A stretch of DNA of 64,000 bases from assembly GCA_951640165.1 (NCBI GenBank), contig OX621265.1, positions 22,519,001-22,583,000 on the forward strand. The letters run 5' to 3'. The position numbers and the translations under genes were made by a program. Under the pieces are notes generated by a model, which worked only from the letters and a program-made list of their open reading frames with translations, was not told the origin of the DNA and made no database searches. The DNA is from Pseudoips prasinana. Lineage: Eukaryota; Arthropoda; Insecta; Lepidoptera; Nolidae. Positions 11,386 to 22,188 of this stretch are shown here, in pieces. Each line of letters starts with the position of its first letter. Position 1 is the first letter of the stretch.

Positions 11386-11795
11386 TGGAGACCCAAGCCG
11401 TGGCGGTGGCTGAAGTCGACGATTTATCCACATACCGCCTATTTTTATACGATAAATCGCCCGGAAAGAAATTCCTAATCGACACGGGTGCAAACGTTTC
11501 CGTGTTACCCGCCACCGCACGAGATAAACAGCGGATACCAACCAACTACTTATACGCAGCAAATGGATCACAAATACCCACTTACGGTGAGCGAACCATT
11601 GTTCTCAACATCGGAATGCGTCGTGCCTACAGTTGGCGATTTATGGTTGCAACAGTTAGCCGGCCGATATTAGGCGCTGATTTTTTGCATCACCATGCAC
11701 TTATGGTGGATCTCCATGGGCGACGATTGGTGGACAAAAGAACCAACCTATCGGCCCGAGGGTTCCTGTCACCCGCAGCAGAAGGAAGCATCTGA
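11385..11795 (+). pseudogene. pol: Protease frame, unit C, ending in TGA
   Basis: Aspartic protease with LIDTGANVSVLP (DTG active site) and a later ILGADFLHHH, which matches the usual second conserved element (ILG-D). The frame starts at a nominal GTG and would normally be fused to Gag by frameshifting. TGA 11793-11795 truncates it before RT. The context CATCTGAACC against CATCCGAACC in unit D is a C-to-T change at a CpG. Confidence 0.8.
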
Positions 11796-11828
11796 ACCAT
11801 CGATGACAAGCTTCCCTACCACGACCTG

Positions 11829-13619
11829 TTGGCCCAATTTCCAGACATCACGAGACCAAACTTAGAGAAACTGGGAAATAGTGAAGTTGAACACTATATT
11901 GAAACCACCGGCCCGCCGATATTTACAAAAGCGAGGCCACTACCGCCGCATAAATATAACGCAGCAAAACAAGAATTCCAACTCATGATGGATCAAGGAA
12001 TTTGTCGACCGTCTAATAGCCCATGGGCCAGTCCATTACATATGGTATTAAAGAAAGACGGTACCTACAGAACCTGCGGCGATTATCGTAGACTTAACGC
12101 AGTAACTACACCCGACCGATACCCGATACCACGCCTGCACGACTTTACACATAACCTACAAGGTAAAACGATTTTTTCAAAAATCGATCTTCAAAAGGCC
12201 TACTATCAGATCAAAAACAGAGAAGAGGACGTGAAGAAGACAGCCGTGATTACCCCTTTTGGCTTGTACGAGTTCACCAGGATGTGTCCTGGTTTGATGA
12301 ATGGAGGCCAGACCTTCCAACGTCATATCGACAACGTGCTCCGTGGCCTTCCTGTCTTCCCGTTCGTCGACGACATTCTCGTAGCTTCTGAAAACCAAGA
12401 AATACACAGAAGGGAACTTCAAGAAGTATTTAAACGTCTCAACGATAGTGGTTTAAAAATAAACGTCGCTAAGTGTATCTTCGGCCAGTCAAAACTAGAT
12501 TTCCTGGGATACACGATAACACCAGAAGGCATTACACCGACAGAAGGGAAGGTACAAGCAATTCAGTCCTATCCATTGCCAAAAACAATCCAAGATCTAC
12601 GTCGTTTCGTTGGAATGCTTAATTTTTATCGTTCGAGCATACACCATGCGGCCGAACATCAAAAACAATTAAACAAATATTTTCACAACGCCAAGAAAAA
12701 CGATAAAACAAACATACAATGGACAGAAGAGGCAAAACAAGCATTCAATCAATGTAAAGAGGATATCAAGAACTGCGCATTATTGTCCTACCCATCGCTG
12801 AGCGAACCTTTCGCATTGATGACAGACGCGTCAAACTCATGTGCTGGAGCCGTTATACAGCAAAAGATCAACGGCAGCTGGAGACCACTGGGATTTTATT
12901 CCAAAAAGTTCAGCGACGCTCAACAAAAGTACAGCACGTACGACCGTGAGTTGCTATCAATCTACATGGCAATACGTCACTTCCGACGTGTGTTTGAAGG
13001 ACGAGAGTTAATTGTTTACACGGACCACAAACCGCTGTGTAATGCATTAACATCAAACAGCAAGTCTGAGACGCCCCGCCGAACAAGATACCTTGAATAT
13101 ATCGGACAGTTCACGTCCAATATTCAACACGTAATCGGCCAGGACAACAAGGTCGCGGACGCATTATCGCGAGTCGAAACAATAACATGTCCGTCACCAC
13201 TGGATTACACCGAGTTAGCACTAAAACAAGATTTAGATGAAGAACTTAAATTGTTGTCAAACAAAGGAAAGCACCTATTCAAGAAGATCACCATCCCTAA
13301 CTCAACTGCCCATCCCGTTACCTGCGAGATGTCATCAAGCACTGCTCGTCCATATTTGCCACTAGATTTTCGAAAAGCAGTATTCCGAGCGATCCACGAC
13401 CTTAGTCACCCCGGCATAAGGGCGACAAGGAAGCTAGTCACCGCTCGATACTGGTGGCCCGCAATGAATAGAGACGTAAATGTGTGGACTCGAACCTGCG
13501 ACGCGTGCCAGCGCGCCAAGGTGCAACAACACACAAAAGCACCCATAGCAAGTTTCCAACAAGCAAACAGACTTGGAGCATGTACATATAGATATTGTTG
13601 GTCCGTTACCTATTTCTGA
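11829..13619 (+). pseudogene. pol: RT-RNase H-integrase zinc domain, unit C
   Basis: This 596-codon frame has the RT domain at about residues 55-240, with motif A KIDLQKAYYQI (Asp at 12186-12188) and the FVDD box. RNase H at about 315-430 shows TDAS, the ELLSIYMAIRHF helix, YTDHKPL and VADALSR. The integrase HHCC finger is at about 535-575. All catalytic residues I can place are present. The frame runs out at 13619 because the catalytic core is one base out of register. Confidence 0.85.
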
Positions 13620-14454
13620 CGGCTTTCGATATTTATTAACCATGATAGATAGGGCTACCAAATGGCCTGAAGCCCTACCGCTGGAGGAAATAACCGCAGA
13701 ACAAGTTGCTAATGCATTCTATGAGGGTTGGATTGCGAGATTTGGTTGCCCAATAACCATAACCACGGATCAAGGAAGGCAATTTGAGTCTGACTTATTT
13801 AATAAATTAATGCAACGCATGGGAATTCACCGCACCCGCACTACTGCCTACCACCCACAGTGTAATGGCGTGATTGAGCGATGGCACCGTTCACTCAAAA
13901 CGTCACTCACCGCAAGACTCAAATCCACAACATGGTCACACGAGTTACCTACAGTGTTACTGGGACTGCGCGCGTCGATAAAAGAGGATGTAGGCGCTAG
14001 TACCGCAGAATTATTATATGGCCAATCGCTGCGATTACCCGGAGAATTCTATGATGAATCAACTAAACATCGAGATACGATTTCAAACTTTATGAATAAA
14101 TTGAATGGGGCTTTAAAGAAGGCCCAGGCGCAACGGAAATCTAACCAATCACGAGCAACATTTATTCACGACGATCTACACAAATGTTCGCATGTTTACC
14201 TACGCGATGACGCATCAAGCAAACCTCTGACGCCGACCTACAGTGGCCCGTACCAAGTGATCGATCGTAAAGATAAGTACTTCACAATCCAGTTGCGCAA
14301 TAGATGCACACATATCACTATTGACAGACTAAAGCCCGCTTTCCGCATCAACACTGAGACAGAGGAACCCGTCACGGATACGTACGCATACGTCACAAGA
14401 TCAGGAAGGACATCGAAGCCCTGTGTACGTTTCACTAGCGGGGGAATGATGTAG
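13573..14454 (+). pseudogene. pol: Integrase core, unit C, out of frame
   Basis: 293-codon integrase core with D, D and E residues (HIDIVGP, TTDQGRQF, GVIERWHR) and the GPYQVIDRK module, then a basic C-terminal tail ending at the purine tract. Overlaps pol by 47 bp. Confidence 0.85.
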
Positions 14455-14752
14455 CAGCTCATACTTACGTATTGATATACCTACATACTAGAGGAGCGCA
14501 CCGGCCGCGCGCCCGCGCATACTGAGCTAGCCAAAGTATGGAATGAGAACCGGCCGACCGTATCATCACGCTCGCACAATGTAGGGAGTACGACACACCT
14601 ACCGACGTTGTCAAATAATGTTAGACATAAGTTTTTAGATGTACCTTATTTATTTTTATTATTTTGAACCGATACGGTATATATAAGCAGCGCTTCTCAA
14701 TAAAGCACACAGATCGTTGTACGCCGTTTTACTTACCACACGCACCGCAACA
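14447..14752 (+). repeat. Gypsy LTR, unit C/D junction
   Basis: 306-bp LTR, with no difference from the upstream LTRs seen by eye. Confidence 0.85.
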
Positions 14753-14772
14753 TTGGTGACCCCGCGTTCGAA

Positions 14773-15630
14773 ATGGCCACGCCCGTAACAATGGAAGACA
14801 AAACTACGGCGCCTGCAGACGTTGAAGCAGTTAGCGTCCAGTCACGCATACCTAAATTCTGGTGCAACAGACCTAAGCTTTGGTTTGCTCAATTTGAGGT
14901 CATTATTCAAAACCAAAAGCTCAGTGATGAAAGCAAGTTCGCACTTCTTGTGGCTCAGTTGGAGATCAAGGACATCGACCAAATCAGCGATATTATCCTG
15001 TCACCGGCCAACTCCGGCCGATACGACAATGCGAAAAGAAGATTATTGGAGGTCTACGAAGATAGCGAGGGTATTCAGCTACAAAAACTATTGAATGAAA
15101 TGGAGCTCGGCGACCAACGACCATCTCAGTTGCTGCGTCGAATGAGAAACCTCGCTGGGACTAAAATGCCAGACGACACCCTTAAAATGTTGTGGCAAGG
15201 ACACCTACCTGCTTCTACCCGCACAGTGTTGGCATGTTTGAGTGAGGAATCCAAGCTAGACTCGTTGGCCGCCATGGCTGACAAAATGCAAGAGCAGCTA
15301 AGAGAGGTGAGCGCCGTGTGTTCATGCCAGTGTCAACCTACTACGTCAAAGACAGTGACGTCAGCTGAAATAGCGGTGACATCTGTATCTGCTGACCAGA
15401 AGCTTTACAGCATGATTGAAGCTCTGACCAAGGAAGTCGCAGAGCTGAAAATGAACCGATCTCGCAAGTTCCAACGCCGATCCCACAATTTCAGAAGCCG
15501 TTCCAGCTCCAAATCTCGGGACAGGAGAAACACGATGTGCTATTTTCATAAGAAATTCGGGAAATCAGCATACCGATGCAGAAGTCCGTGCAGTTTTAAA
15601 GAGACGTCTAACGAGAAGTCGGAAAACTAG
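14773..15630 (+). CDS. gag: Gag, unit D
   Basis: 285-residue Gag identical to unit C. It is intact although the downstream protease is interrupted 320 bp later by the BEL/Pao insertion. Confidence 0.85.
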   Translation: MATPVTMEDKTTAPADVEAVSVQSRIPKFWCNRPKLWFAQFEVIIQNQKLSDESKFALLVAQLEIKDIDQISDIILSPANSGRYDNAKRRLLEVYEDSEGIQLQKLLNEMELGDQRPSQLLRRMRNLAGTKMPDDTLKMLWQGHLPASTRTVLACLSEESKLDSLAAMADKMQEQLREVSAVCSCQCQPTTSKTVTSAEIAVTSVSADQKLYSMIEALTKEVAELKMNRSRKFQRRSHNFRSRSSSKSRDRRNTMCYFHKKFGKSAYRCRSPCSFKETSNEKSEN

Positions 15631-15949
15631 TGGAGACCCAAGCCGTGGCGGTGGCTGAAGTCGACGATTTATCCACATACCGCCTATTTTTATACGATAA
15701 ATCGCCCGGAAAGAAATTCCTAATCGACACGGGTGCAAACGTTTCCGTGTTACCCGCCACCGCACGAGATAAACAGCGGATACCAACCAACTACTTATAC
15801 GCAGCAAATGGATCACAAATACCCACTTACGGTAAGCGAACCATTGTTCTCAACATCGGAATGCGTCGTGCCTACAGTTGGCGATTTATGGTTGCAACAG
15901 TTAGCCGGCCGATATTAGGCGCTGATTTTTTGCATCACCATGCACTTAT
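15630..15949 (+). pseudogene. pol: Protease 5' part, unit D, cut by BEL/Pao insertion
   Basis: The protease frame runs normally to 15949, where the BEL LTR begins after CTTAT. It carries a unit-specific Glu-to-Lys change (GAG to AAG near 15834). The frame resumes at 22194. Confidence 0.85.
15945..15949 (+). other. BEL/Pao target-site duplication, left copy
   Basis: CTTAT precedes the left LTR here and is repeated at 22189-22193 after the right LTR. The uninterrupted units read GCACTTATGG at this point, which confirms a 5-bp duplication. Confidence 0.9.
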
Positions 15950-16236
15950 TGTTCAGTAACGGGGGACTTCGGGGCGTCTTCAATTAGCGTTTTTATTTGA
16001 TTGAGTTTCAATATGTTTATTGATCGAGTACAAATAAATTATAATAAAGAAAATACATGTGCGTGTGACCGGTAGCTAGTCTACAATCGAAAAAGGCTTT
16101 TAATATGGCGTCTCAGGCGCAGGTGGGGGTTTCTCCCAACGGCGCGATAGTTCCTCCGCTTGCCACTCACTCGCGGCAGCACCTTCCGGCGTGTGACGTC
16201 ATGCGTTTGAAGATATAGTTGGTAGGTGCGCGAACA
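15950..16236 (-). repeat. BEL/Pao 3' LTR
   Basis: 287 bp, + strand ends TGTTCAG and CGAACA. Because the element is reversed, this is its 3' LTR. The polyprotein stop (16199) lies 38 bp inside it. Confidence 0.9.
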
Positions 16237-19200
16237 TGGCCCCGCCTTTGGAAGCACCAGCTTCCAACAAAGTTGAGGTTTTATCTCCCTGCTGCAGCGG
16301 CAACGGACAGATGCGATGGAATCCTCTTCGTAGGGTGCCCGTCGCAGTTCGCAAGTCAGCAACACGCGCAACTCCGTCTGCTCCAGGAAAGATCTTTATG
16401 ACGCGCCCCAGCTTCCATTTAAGAGGTGGCGTATTGTCTTCCTTGATCAAAACAAGGCTGTCCAATTGAATGTCGTTCTGGTGGCTCTTCCATTTGGTCC
16501 GCACTTGTAGTTCCGACACGTACTCCTTGGACCATCGCTGCCAGAAGTGCTGGCGAAGTTGTTCCAGGCGCTGGTAGCGGTCGAGCCGTGTTGTCGCCAT
16601 GTCAGTGAGGTTGTCGAATACTGGAGCAGTCAACGGCCGGCCAACGAGGAAATGACCAGGAGTAAGTGCAGTGAGGTCGGAAGGATCTGTTGACATAGGT
16701 GTAAGCGGACGGGAATTCAGGACGGCTTCGATCTGTGTCAAAACCGTGCTACATTCCTCATAAGTCAGATTAGCATTACCGATTAGCCGTTTTAGACAGT
16801 ACTTGCAGGACCGGATCCCACTCTCCCAACAGCCAAAATGGGGTGAAAATGGGGGAATAAAGGAGAACCTGATGCCATCATTAGTGGCAAAGTCAATTAT
16901 CGGATTAGAATTATTTTGGTCGTTAAAAAAAATTGCAAATTCCCTTTCTGCGCCTACGAAGGTTTTAGCATTATCGGAGTAAATAATCTCAGGTTTACCC
17001 CTTCTACTAATAAATCGTTTTAACGATAAAATATAGTCGTTGGTAGTCAGACTGGTTACAAGCTCCAAATGTATAGCTCGAGTAAGAAAACAAACGAAAA
17101 GACAAATATATGCCTTTGTTAAGCGAGCTCCTCTGCCCCTACGATTTAATATGAATATTGGCCCAGCATAATCTACACCGGTCCGCATAAACGGGAATCC
17201 TGGATCCAAGCGATCGGAAGGTAAGTTACCCATAATAGGGGTCAAGGTTTTACCTTTAATACGCGAACATATTACACATTCACGCACTATCTTACGTGTA
17301 AGATTCCTTGCACTCAGCGGCCACCAACGTTCACGTAAACTGGACAGTAATAGTTGTGGACCCGCATGTATAAGTCGTTTGTGCTCATATCTGGCTAATA
17401 GTACAGTGAAATGATGTTTACTGGACAATAAAATTGGATGTTTCTTTCCATACTCAAAACTAACGGCATTAGACAGTCTACCACCGACTCGAATCAACTT
17501 CTGATCGTCCATAAATACGTTAAGACCGGAAATACGATTTAATTCCTTTGTATTTGTCTTAATTGGTAAATCGTTTAATAATTTAAAATAAAGTTCCGGA
17601 AAAGACTGTTTCTGTGCGAGCGTAACTAACATGCGCTCCGACGCATTCAATTCATCCACGGATAACAAACCGGTTTGTTGTTTTCTAGCGCCTCGGCCGC
17701 TTCGAGCGGCGGCGATGAATCGTAGTAAATACGCACCTATACGTTTCAACCTATTGAACGATGAATAATTATCAAAGTTAAATAAATCGCATGATTGAAA
17801 TGTGCTAACTAAGTTTAATGTTTGGGACTTTAATTCCGGTAAATTATTTACATCTAAATCATTAGAAATGGACTCATTAGAAAACTCACTGTGAATATTA
17901 TGTAAATAGGACGGGCCATTCCACCACAAGCTACTATTCAATAATAAATCGAGATTTAACCCTCTTGACAATAAGTCCGCGGGATTATTTTTACTGCTAA
18001 CGTGTAACCAGTTGGAATCACCTGTTATTTCATTTATCTCAGTGACACGGTTTTGCACAAATGTTTTAAGTAAATGCGGTGACATACGCATCCACCCAAT
18101 AACTATAGTCGAGTCAGTCCAGAAGCATACCCGAGTGAATTTTAGCCTCATAGATTCTGTGATCCTTTTATATAATCTAGCTCCGATTAGAGCGGCTGAG
18201 AGCTCCAGTCGGGGGATACTTAGTGCTTTTAATGGGCTTACTTTGCTTTTGGCACATAATAGCCTACAACATACACTTGAATTGTCGCGATAGGTACGTA
18301 GATAGGCACATGCCCCGTACGCGTTGAGTGAACTGTCACAAAATATGTGCAGTTCTGTGTTTTGTACGTGATCACTCATAGCGTGACGTGGTATCCTAAG
18401 TTTATGTAAATATTTTAATGCCTCAATGAAATTATGCCATGTAGCCGCAATTTCAGGTATCACAGGCGTGTCCCAATCTAACTTACTAAGCCACAATTTT
18501 TGTAACAACATTTTCGCAATTATAACAACTGGGGATAGAAGCCCTAACGGATCATAAATCTGTGAGATCGTGGAAAGCATTACTCGCTTGGTTATTGGAA
18601 CAATTGGATTAAAATTAATTTTCGTAGTGTAGTGCAAGTCATCGGCCCCACTATGCCAACCAATACCGAGCGTTTTATTTTGTGTATGTTCGCCTTCAAA
18701 CATGGTAGCATTTTGCGTGTCCTGTGAGTTGAACTTCCACTTACGAAGAGAAAAGCAACCAGACTGCAAAACTCGTGACGTCTTTTCACAGATGGTGAGC
18801 AACGTATTATTATCATCATGACCAGTAATTAAGTCGTCAACGAATATGTCATCTTTAATGACGCGAGCTATAACATCATCATCTGTTTCCAACCCTAATT
18901 GACGTATACATCTCATACTTAAATAAGGTGATGAGGTCATCCCGTAAGTGACTGTATTTAAAGAATAGACCTTCAAAGGGTCAGTCGCTTTATCACGCCA
19001 TAATATAAGTTGCAACGACCTTTGATCTTCTTGTATTAGTACCTGCCTAAACATTTTCTCAACGTCGGCACAAGCTACGTATTTAAATTGCCTAAAACGA
19101 AGGAGTATTGAGAAAATATCGTTTTGCAATGCGGGACCCGGTAATTGAATATCATTTAACGATCTTTGAGATGTAGTCACAGCACTCGCATCGAAAACTA

Positions 19201-21622
19201 CTCGGAGTTTAGTAGTGGTACTACTGTCTCTTATCACACCGTGATGACAGAGAAAGTAGTTAGGGTTGCCGAATTTATTTATACGCGTCATATGTCCTAG
19301 GTCCTCATATTCACGCATAAAATCGCAATACATTTGCTTTAAACTAGGTGAACGTTCAAGTTTACGTTCGAGAGAAAGGAACCTATTTTTGGCCATATTA
19401 AATGAGTCACCCAGCAATTCCGGGGATTCCTTTAGCGGGATGCGAACAGAAAACCTACCATCAGATTCGCATTTTGTAGTTTTTATAAATAAGTTCTCAC
19501 ACAGTCGCTCGTCATGAGTGAGAATGTTACGCGCCTGTGGCACATTCTCAATTTCCCAAAATCGTATAAGATTTTCGTTTATGGATTGTGTAAAGTTACA
19601 TTGAACCTTACCTAAACTCTTTACGCCTGGGGTCTTGGTGTATAAAGGCCCACTTAGCAGCCAACCCAATTTTGAATTTTGAAGGTATGGCCCGTTTTCT
19701 AATCGCATTCGTGTTCCGTCTAATAATTCCCAAAAGAGGTCCGCTCCTATCAGTAAATCTATTTCTGAAGGAATATGAAAGGTAGGATCTGCTAATTGGA
19801 TATTATCGGGTATACGTATAAGCTTAGTGTTAATGCCCGTCGAGGGTAAACTGGATGTTATACGCTGCAAGACAAGGCATCGAACCCTAGCACTGTAATC
19901 GTTTAGTTTAGATCGTATGGTTATATCGCATGTATGGTTTGATTGCGTCACAGACTGTGCAACGCCACAAATATGAACTGTGGACTGTAAGGAAGGCGCG
20001 TTTAACAATCGTCTTAATTTATCGGTGATAAAGCAATGTTGGCTACCGTTGTCCAGCAAGGCTTTAGCCGTAATTTTTCGCTTATTTGAGTCTTCTATCT
20101 CCACCAACGCTGTACACAATAACACCGGTTGCAATGTACCTATAGTTTGAGGCGCGGGATCGTTGAATGCGCTTCCGTACGATTCCGCATGATGATACGT
20201 ATCTATAGCTACAGAGTGCATAGCGCTCGATGAACCTACGACCGTGTTGTCGGCTGCGTTGTATTCAGCTGATCGCTCGCTACGCACACTAGCATCCATG
20301 CCATTCATGTCGGCTGGGTGAAGTAAAGAATTATGATTACGAGAACATTGTTTACAATAACTGAACTTGCAATCTGCATTATTATGTCCCGAACGTAAAC
20401 AATTACGACATAATAATTTATTATCTACGAATTTTAACCTATCCTTAACTGATAAGTTTAAAAACTTAAAACACGTATAAATGTAATGATTACCAGTACA
20501 AAATGGACATGCGTGAGTCATTTGCTTACTAACGTTTGTAGTTGTATATTTACCTTTGCCTGTGTTAGCTATGAAACTATGCATAGATAAGTTATGTGAC
20601 TTTCTATTTACATTAGTATTTTTATTTGTATGCTCAACAGTAGGTTGTTTATTTTGCAACTTATTCGCACTTATCATATCTAACGTATCCGCTTTATTTT
20701 TTAGAAAGGTAAGTAGATCCTCTAAAGTAACCTTCTTTTCTGGCGCGGAACAAATAATACCTAAATAATGTTCCCATCCGCGTTCAGTGGCTGAATCGAG
20801 TCGCGAGACCACCAGATAAATAATCAACGTATCCCAAGATTCGGTGGGTTCCTTAAGTGTATTAAGAGCGCGAAGGTTTCTATTAACCGTATCAATAAGT
20901 TTCCTAATATGTGTCGCTGACTCATTTTTAATTGAAATAATTGAAAATAGTGCCTTAACGTGGTTATGAACTAGTAGTCTAGTGTTATGATATCGCGCTT
21001 CTAATAAGTCCCAGGCAACTTGATAATTCTCCCCGGCAAAGTCTAGTGCACTAATAACTTCTTTCGCTGGACCACTAAGCGCCGAGCGTAAATAATGCAG
21101 TTTTTGTATTGTATCAAGATCTGTACGTTTATGTATCATGGTAATGAAAGAATTTCTGAACTCCAGCCAATTGTCATAAGAGCCATCGTAAACGGCCAAT
21201 TTAATCTCCGGCAGTTTGATATTAGACTTTTGCGTAGATGAGGAGCATGTAACAGTCCCGCTACCTTCGACCAAACTTTCTGCTATAGATAACGCGTTGA
21301 AATAAAGTGACTCAAATGACTCGACGTATTCTAAATTCGATTCTATATCTGAATCGGGGCACAGAAGCTCAATCTGATTTTCTATATTATTAAAACTATT
21401 AAAATGTTCTTTAGCTGCACTAATTCTGAGTTTAATCTCTTTTGATTGAAGATTAGAAGGGGAATTATTCTTAAAATTATCTAAATATTTTTTAAATTGG
21501 GTTAATCTACACCGTAAAATACCACGCTGCTTGCGAAGGTCAACGAGGTCACTTGGCCGATTCGGTTTGGGAGAAACGGATCTGCTAGCAGCAGAAGGCA
21601 CTAAATTATCTTCACCACCCAT
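16199..21622 (-). CDS. pol: BEL/Pao Gag-Pol polyprotein
   Basis: A single 1807-residue polyprotein. Approximate domain order: Gag/DUF1759-like region (130-290, with a YDGSYDNWLEF motif), three Cys/His clusters (370-440, including CRNCLRSGHNNADC), DUF1758-like aspartic protease (ALLDNGSQHCFI, about 525), RT with box FVDD at about 927, RNase H (FCDSSLNAYGA about 1092; WTDSTIVIGWM; NPADLLSRG), integrase zinc finger (C..C about 1448), and integrase core with DYAGP, YSDNAKTF (about 1549) and CWESGIRS (about 1599). It ends with a DUF5641-like module containing WKLGRV. All catalytic residues I can place are present and no stop interrupts it. It would make all proteins needed for particle formation, cDNA synthesis and integration. 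Confidence 0.95.
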   Translation of the reverse strand: MGGEDNLVPSAASRSVSPKPNRPSDLVDLRKQRGILRCRLTQFKKYLDNFKNNSPSNLQSKEIKLRISAAKEHFNSFNNIENQIELLCPDSDIESNLEYVESFESLYFNALSIAESLVEGSGTVTCSSSTQKSNIKLPEIKLAVYDGSYDNWLEFRNSFITMIHKRTDLDTIQKLHYLRSALSGPAKEVISALDFAGENYQVAWDLLEARYHNTRLLVHNHVKALFSIISIKNESATHIRKLIDTVNRNLRALNTLKEPTESWDTLIIYLVVSRLDSATERGWEHYLGIICSAPEKKVTLEDLLTFLKNKADTLDMISANKLQNKQPTVEHTNKNTNVNRKSHNLSMHSFIANTGKGKYTTTNVSKQMTHACPFCTGNHYIYTCFKFLNLSVKDRLKFVDNKLLCRNCLRSGHNNADCKFSYCKQCSRNHNSLLHPADMNGMDASVRSERSAEYNAADNTVVGSSSAMHSVAIDTYHHAESYGSAFNDPAPQTIGTLQPVLLCTALVEIEDSNKRKITAKALLDNGSQHCFITDKLRRLLNAPSLQSTVHICGVAQSVTQSNHTCDITIRSKLNDYSARVRCLVLQRITSSLPSTGINTKLIRIPDNIQLADPTFHIPSEIDLLIGADLFWELLDGTRMRLENGPYLQNSKLGWLLSGPLYTKTPGVKSLGKVQCNFTQSINENLIRFWEIENVPQARNILTHDERLCENLFIKTTKCESDGRFSVRIPLKESPELLGDSFNMAKNRFLSLERKLERSPSLKQMYCDFMREYEDLGHMTRINKFGNPNYFLCHHGVIRDSSTTTKLRVVFDASAVTTSQRSLNDIQLPGPALQNDIFSILLRFRQFKYVACADVEKMFRQVLIQEDQRSLQLILWRDKATDPLKVYSLNTVTYGMTSSPYLSMRCIRQLGLETDDDVIARVIKDDIFVDDLITGHDDNNTLLTICEKTSRVLQSGCFSLRKWKFNSQDTQNATMFEGEHTQNKTLGIGWHSGADDLHYTTKINFNPIVPITKRVMLSTISQIYDPLGLLSPVVIIAKMLLQKLWLSKLDWDTPVIPEIAATWHNFIEALKYLHKLRIPRHAMSDHVQNTELHIFCDSSLNAYGACAYLRTYRDNSSVCCRLLCAKSKVSPLKALSIPRLELSAALIGARLYKRITESMRLKFTRVCFWTDSTIVIGWMRMSPHLLKTFVQNRVTEINEITGDSNWLHVSSKNNPADLLSRGLNLDLLLNSSLWWNGPSYLHNIHSEFSNESISNDLDVNNLPELKSQTLNLVSTFQSCDLFNFDNYSSFNRLKRIGAYLLRFIAAARSGRGARKQQTGLLSVDELNASERMLVTLAQKQSFPELYFKLLNDLPIKTNTKELNRISGLNVFMDDQKLIRVGGRLSNAVSFEYGKKHPILLSSKHHFTVLLARYEHKRLIHAGPQLLLSSLRERWWPLSARNLTRKIVRECVICSRIKGKTLTPIMGNLPSDRLDPGFPFMRTGVDYAGPIFILNRRGRGARLTKAYICLFVCFLTRAIHLELVTSLTTNDYILSLKRFISRRGKPEIIYSDNAKTFVGAEREFAIFFNDQNNSNPIIDFATNDGIRFSFIPPFSPHFGCWESGIRSCKYCLKRLIGNANLTYEECSTVLTQIEAVLNSRPLTPMSTDPSDLTALTPGHFLVGRPLTAPVFDNLTDMATTRLDRYQRLEQLRQHFWQRWSKEYVSELQVRTKWKSHQNDIQLDSLVLIKEDNTPPLKWKLGRVIKIFPGADGVARVADLRTATGTLRRGFHRICPLPLQQGDKTSTLLEAGASKGGAMFAHLPTISSNA

Positions 21623-21634
21623 TATAACGGCTTG

Positions 21635-21901
21635 TTAAGAGAGTGAAATTCGGTACTTACAGTTCAATTTCCAGGATAGTAATGGCACGTGGACGCAGAG
21701 GTCAAACGGTCGCGACACCGTGCCGCGCAGCGTACGGCAAGAATAGGTAAATACAACGGCAATCACACTAATTTGAAATATGAAAGCAACACGGTTCACA
21801 CACACACCGATTGAAACGGGAATAGACGGGATCGAAGACCTGACCGTTGATCTGACCGATGTCGTCTTCTTCTTTCGTATATCCAGGCTCAAAGGTCCAT
21901 A
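21635..21901 (-). other. BEL/Pao 5' leader
   Basis: Short untranslated leader between the 5' LTR and the polyprotein ATG at 21622, with the candidate primer-binding site at its outer edge. I see no other gene in it. Confidence 0.6.
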
Positions 21902-22188
21902 TGTTCAGTAACGGGGGACTTCGGGGCGTCTTCAATTAGCGTTTTTATTTGATTGAGTTTCAATATGTTTATTGATCGAGTACAAATAAATTATAATAAA
22001 GAAAATACATGTGCGTGTGACCGGTAGCTAGTCTACAATCGAAAAAGGCTTTTAATATGGCGTCTCAGGCGCAGGTGGGGGTTTCTCCCAACGGCGCGAT
22101 AGTTCCTCCGCTTGCCACTCACTCGCGGCAGCACCTTCCGGCGTGTGACGTCATGCGTTTGAAGATATAGTTGGTAGGTGCGCGAACA
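21902..22188 (-). repeat. BEL/Pao 5' LTR
   Basis: 287 bp, same sequence as 15950-16236 by eye. It is the 5' (promoter) LTR in the element's orientation. Confidence 0.9.

Larger units (their letters stand above)
10508..14752 (+). mobile_element. Gypsy unit C, complete 4245-bp repeat
   Basis: The only unit besides E and F with no foreign insertion. The order is PBS, gag, protease (-1 frame), RT-RNase H, integrase, purine tract and LTR. It keeps the RT motif-A Asp but carries the TGA and the integrase frameshift, so it is not coding-competent. Confidence 0.9.
15950..22188 (-). mobile_element. Full-length BEL/Pao LTR retrotransposon inserted in unit D
   Basis: This 6239-bp element lies in reverse orientation. 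Its two 287-bp LTRs (TG...CA) show no difference that I can find, it has a perfect 5-bp TSD, and it encodes one uninterrupted polyprotein. Reading from the minus strand, a candidate primer site starting TGGACCTTTGAGCC lies just inside the 5' LTR (about 21882-21899). It is the clearest candidate in the window for a recent, possibly active, LTR retrotransposon. It must post-date unit D, which it interrupts. Confidence 0.95.

Noticed and set aside
22171..22188. N-terminal Met and residues of the unit D pol frame
   Set aside because: They are encoded by the BEL LTR; the native frame is the protease continuing from 15949.
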